64,000 nt of DNA from positions 12,816,292 through 12,880,291 of the forward strand of contig JAQFVV010012402.1 of assembly GCA_028023455.1 (NCBI GenBank), written 5' to 3'. This document shows positions 60,919 to 64,000 of this stretch, one piece after another. The notes under the pieces are model-generated. The model searched no databases and was not told where the DNA came from. It worked only from the letters and a program-made list of their open reading frames with translations. A program made the position numbers and the translations under genes. How positions within the stretch are numbered: position 1 is the first letter of the stretch; the number at the start of each line of letters is the position of its first letter. Origin of the DNA: Epiperipatus broadwayi (Eukaryota > Onychophora > Udeonychophora > Euonychophora > Peripatidae).

Positions 60919-63591
60919 TGTACCGGTCAGAATTATATATTCATTTAACAAGGTTTAGAATCTAAGCAAAAGTACCTTAAGTCCACTCATGCCCGAGATA
61001 CACAGGTCAGGAGCAATCATGAATTCTGCCCTATTTGCTCTTCTCTAAAACTATAACATTATGAACAACACTTCTGATGATAATAGATGAAATTTTATCC
61101 ATTCGGTCCCGGAGACACAGCAGAGAATGGATCTACAGGGGAATTAATATAAATAAAGAATATCAAATCTTGGCTCAATCAAATACCTTATGTGAAGGGA
61201 AAATCTATAAATTTAAATGAATTGCAGCTAGTATTGCAAAAGAAACATGAATTATAATATAGTATCCATCCAGAATGAGCAAGAACAGAACAACCCAGGG
61301 ATAAATGTCCATTTAAAGTAATCAGTTATAACTTCTAAATAATATTAACATTATTGTAAAGATTAAATAATGTGGTCAATAATTTGCACATAGGCAAATG
61401 GCTTAGAATGCTAATGAACTGTAAATAACAATATATTAATGTTACTAACGCTATGACCATTACTTTAAAATAATGATGAAAAGATATTTATAAATTCACC
61501 TCCAATGAGAGGTTTATTCTTGATATGACAGTTAAACAACTTATCGTTCATGAGCGCATCCGGGCTTGACAAATGAGGAAGGGATTAGCTTAAATAAGCC
61601 TTACTGTGACAATCCTAAAATATTTTACTAATTATTAAATGAATGGTTTATAAACATCACTGCATCACGTCTTATAGATAATATGAAACTACACATAAGA
61701 AAGAAAATTTGCAGTGCTGACTAAAATGATAGCGTTAGAAATGGAATGCATGTTCGTCTTTGGACTGGAAGGCTTTATCATATATAAGAATCCGCTTGTC
61801 TTTATAACAAGGCGGTATTCGAAGAGACGAGTGGTAAGGTTTCCATGATACGTTTGCCGACGTTATCAATGCAGAGCTTTAACAATCTAACGTTTGTCCT
61901 GAGATTGGTGCTACCAAATCTCATTCTTAGACAAGTTACATGAAGAAAATCCGGGACTTCCGGAAGAATAAGTATGATAAAGCAAAATACGAATTCTTGA
62001 AAATGCTATCATAAGTAAGCAACGCGAATATGGCTTAAGTCTTAAATGACTATTGCATTAATTTAAGCTTAATAAAATAACAGTATCATGCGTAATGCCA
62101 TGACAAAATATTAACCCACTCAGCAACTTACGTAAAATCTTAGCAAATTAGGATGTCAAATATAGAAGAGGGGAAAATATTATTTTCCTATTTAACAAGC
62201 CCCAAGTAATCTTAAACGCTATTATATTATAAGCAAGTTAACGCTCAATGGCATGAAAGCAATAAATAATTATTAAAGTAGATTAATAATCAAATTTATT
62301 TAGAGAACATAAATGCATTTAAATCGATAGCGTCAACAACAAAAAGTTTATCTTATCCCATAATATGACTTTTTAAACAATCCGCCATTAAGCATATATT
62401 TCAAAATATTCAACCGAGCGAACTGAGATCAATAAGGAAATTTTACATTTAACTATTTAAATATTCCAAATATCGGAATGATGGTTGAAATAATATAAGT
62501 TCGCTAGATTGAAACATTAGCATACTAAAATTAATTTAATAAAATACATAGTTTAAAATAAGTTTTGCCGCATGAAAATAAGATAACTAAAGCATGAAAC
62601 TTTAAAAACTAAGATAGATTTAAAATACATAATTCTGTGCTAGCGTTTTATAGAACGAGATTTTTAAAGCTCTAGAGAGAAAATCAAAAATTTAACAATG
62701 ACGATAACTGAGCTTATAGTCAGTTATTGTATAAATAAAAGAATACATTATGAATATAATTAGAATTTAGGAAAGAAGTGAGGAATATTAAGAGTTCTTT
62801 CTTCGGCAAAACGAATTACCTTTAGAAGTTATGGCAGCCATTTAGAATAACGTATACGAAGATCAGCAAGGCACAATATTAATAAAATAATGGTAAGTAT
62901 CTTCCAATAGTTCTTTCCCAGTTAAACATAACAGTTCTCAAGTAGCGATGGCATGGCAGAAAAGGCAGGACAAAGGCAATCTAAGATTAGGGAGGCAAAT
63001 CTTTCCACTACTCACAAGTCATTCTGTTTTCACTCTCAAATCGAACACAAGAGAATGAGTGATCTGAACTCATTTTGCACATTCCTTGAACTTTTGCTCC
63101 TCCTATACTTGAAATTTGGCAATATTGGAAGATGTAAACAAATACGCATTATTTAAACGTATTTCTTAAAATTGGAAATAGCTTTAAGAATATGATTTTT
63201 ATTAGTTTGACTTGAAATATTTAAATAAAATCGACATTTTTAAATTGTAATAATACTTTCTAGAACTTTCTGGCATTGCTTTAGCTTTACATTAATCATA
63301 TTTATTTTCATATCTGTAATATATATACGCATATACACAGTTATCTAAGTGAAGGGAATTTACAAGCTTCGAAATAAAATATACTTAAGTTAAAATAATA
63401 ATGCAACTGGTTAAACATAACCATTTGGAATAAACAGGGTAGAAGTTATACGTGTATATGTCATGTATATGTGTGTGCTTAACACTCCTGGATGACCAAA
63501 TAAACATATAAACTGGTTCAAACCCTACTTTAAAGGTATGTAATGTCATCAGGCAGTGAAGCTAAATATGTACTACAGATTTACTGCTTCA
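60919..63591 (-). mobile_element. Old solo LTR related to the 27-35 kb element
   Basis: Starts TGTACCGGTCAG after (AT)n and ends gatttactgcttca before (AT)n. The left 250 bp align with the start of the 26972 LTR (gtacct..gtccactcatgcccgagata against ggtacctcggggccactcatacgcgagata), and the right end matches gaagc...gatccattgcttca. In between, similarity is weak and the copy is longer (2.67 kb). Less AT-rich than its flanks. No internal region, so a solo LTR by recombination. Confidence 0.65.
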
Positions 63592-64000
63592 ATATATATA
63601 GTAATAATAAGTGAAATAATACTTAAAGCTAATTGGGATGATTAGTAACCCTTAGAAAACACCAGTAACCACATAAACATTCACAATAAAGATAGTAATC
63701 AATATTTCTCACTGCTATCAAGGCAACCATCTCACCTTTTAATAGCAAGAATGAAAATCCATTCTTACTAATGGTCCATTGAATATATATGGACACTTAA
63801 AGATTGCAACTTGACTACAGAGTATGAAATATTGGTACAATGAAGTTTAAATAAACCTCTTTAAATATGAAATAAATATGTCACTGTAATGCAGACTAAT
63901 AAATAGTCAATTATAACATTACAAACTGCAATACTTTTAAATTGCTCATGTATTATTTAAATAATAAGTGAAATAATGCTTAAAGCTAATTGGGATAATT
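63592..64000 (-). repeat. Tandem repeat, about 358-bp unit, cut by the window end
   Basis: The word aataagtgaaataat(a/g)ctt with aaagctaattgggat(g/a)att occurs at about 63606 and 63964. The unit is a reverse-orientation relative of the repeat at 18655-18895 (gcaacttgac..., aggcaacc). The second copy leaves the window. Confidence 0.75.

Noticed and set aside
61069-61110. CTGATGATAATAGATGAAA as a hammerhead
   Set aside because: Only eight bases separate the core motifs and they do not pair.
62820-62850. Start-like minus-strand ATGGCTGCCATAACTTCTAAAG followed by gtaatt, as a first exon
   Set aside because: It lies inside the old LTR at 60919-63591, and there is no room for kinesin motor exons between it and exon A.

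Overview
This is a strongly AT-rich nuclear window from an animal, probably an invertebrate: long introns with GT/AG borders, many (AT)n runs, and dense transposon insertions of metazoan type (Penelope-like, RTE, Ty3/gypsy, hAT, tRNA-derived SINE). The species cannot be fixed from sequence alone.

The one host gene I can support runs right to left through almost the whole window. Ten small exons on the minus strand (A to J, from 59,555 down to 3,421) have compatible splice phases and join into about 378 codons of glutamine-rich coiled coil. They end in FITEDLKIDVPTG, the signature just before the BimC box of kinesin-5 (KIF11/Eg5). The summed length is close to the matching stretch of vertebrate KIF11 as I recall it, so no internal exon seems to be missing. 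The motor domain must lie beyond the right edge. A possible, frame-broken C-terminal exon lies at 21-387.

Everything else is intron filled with mobile DNA. 1.6-3.4 kb: a 378-bp tandem/foldback array and an inverted-duplicated Penelope 3' end. 4.5-5.4 and 40.8-41.8 kb: related 330-340-bp tandem/foldback repeats. 5.6-7.8 kb: a solo LTR. 9.6 and 47.6 kb: a second foldback family. 15.9-39.6 kb: one 23.7-kb intron holding a Penelope GIY-YIG ORF, a SINE, a dead Penelope split by a foldback element, a dead Ty3/gypsy, a young LTR element (2.1-kb LTRs, internal gag/integrase fusion) and a hAT element with perfect target duplication. 42.2-47.1 kb: two DNA elements with terminal inverted repeats. 49.85-50.8 kb: a third. 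57.0-58.2 and 60.0-60.5 kb: RTE LINE copies. 60.9-63.6 kb: an old solo LTR related to the 27-35 kb element.

The most interesting signal is catalytic-RNA-like. A canonical minimal type I hammerhead ribozyme fold lies at 51,748-51,788 (+). Weaker hammerhead-like three-way junctions sit just after the stop codons of two Penelope copies, with compensatory stem changes between them.
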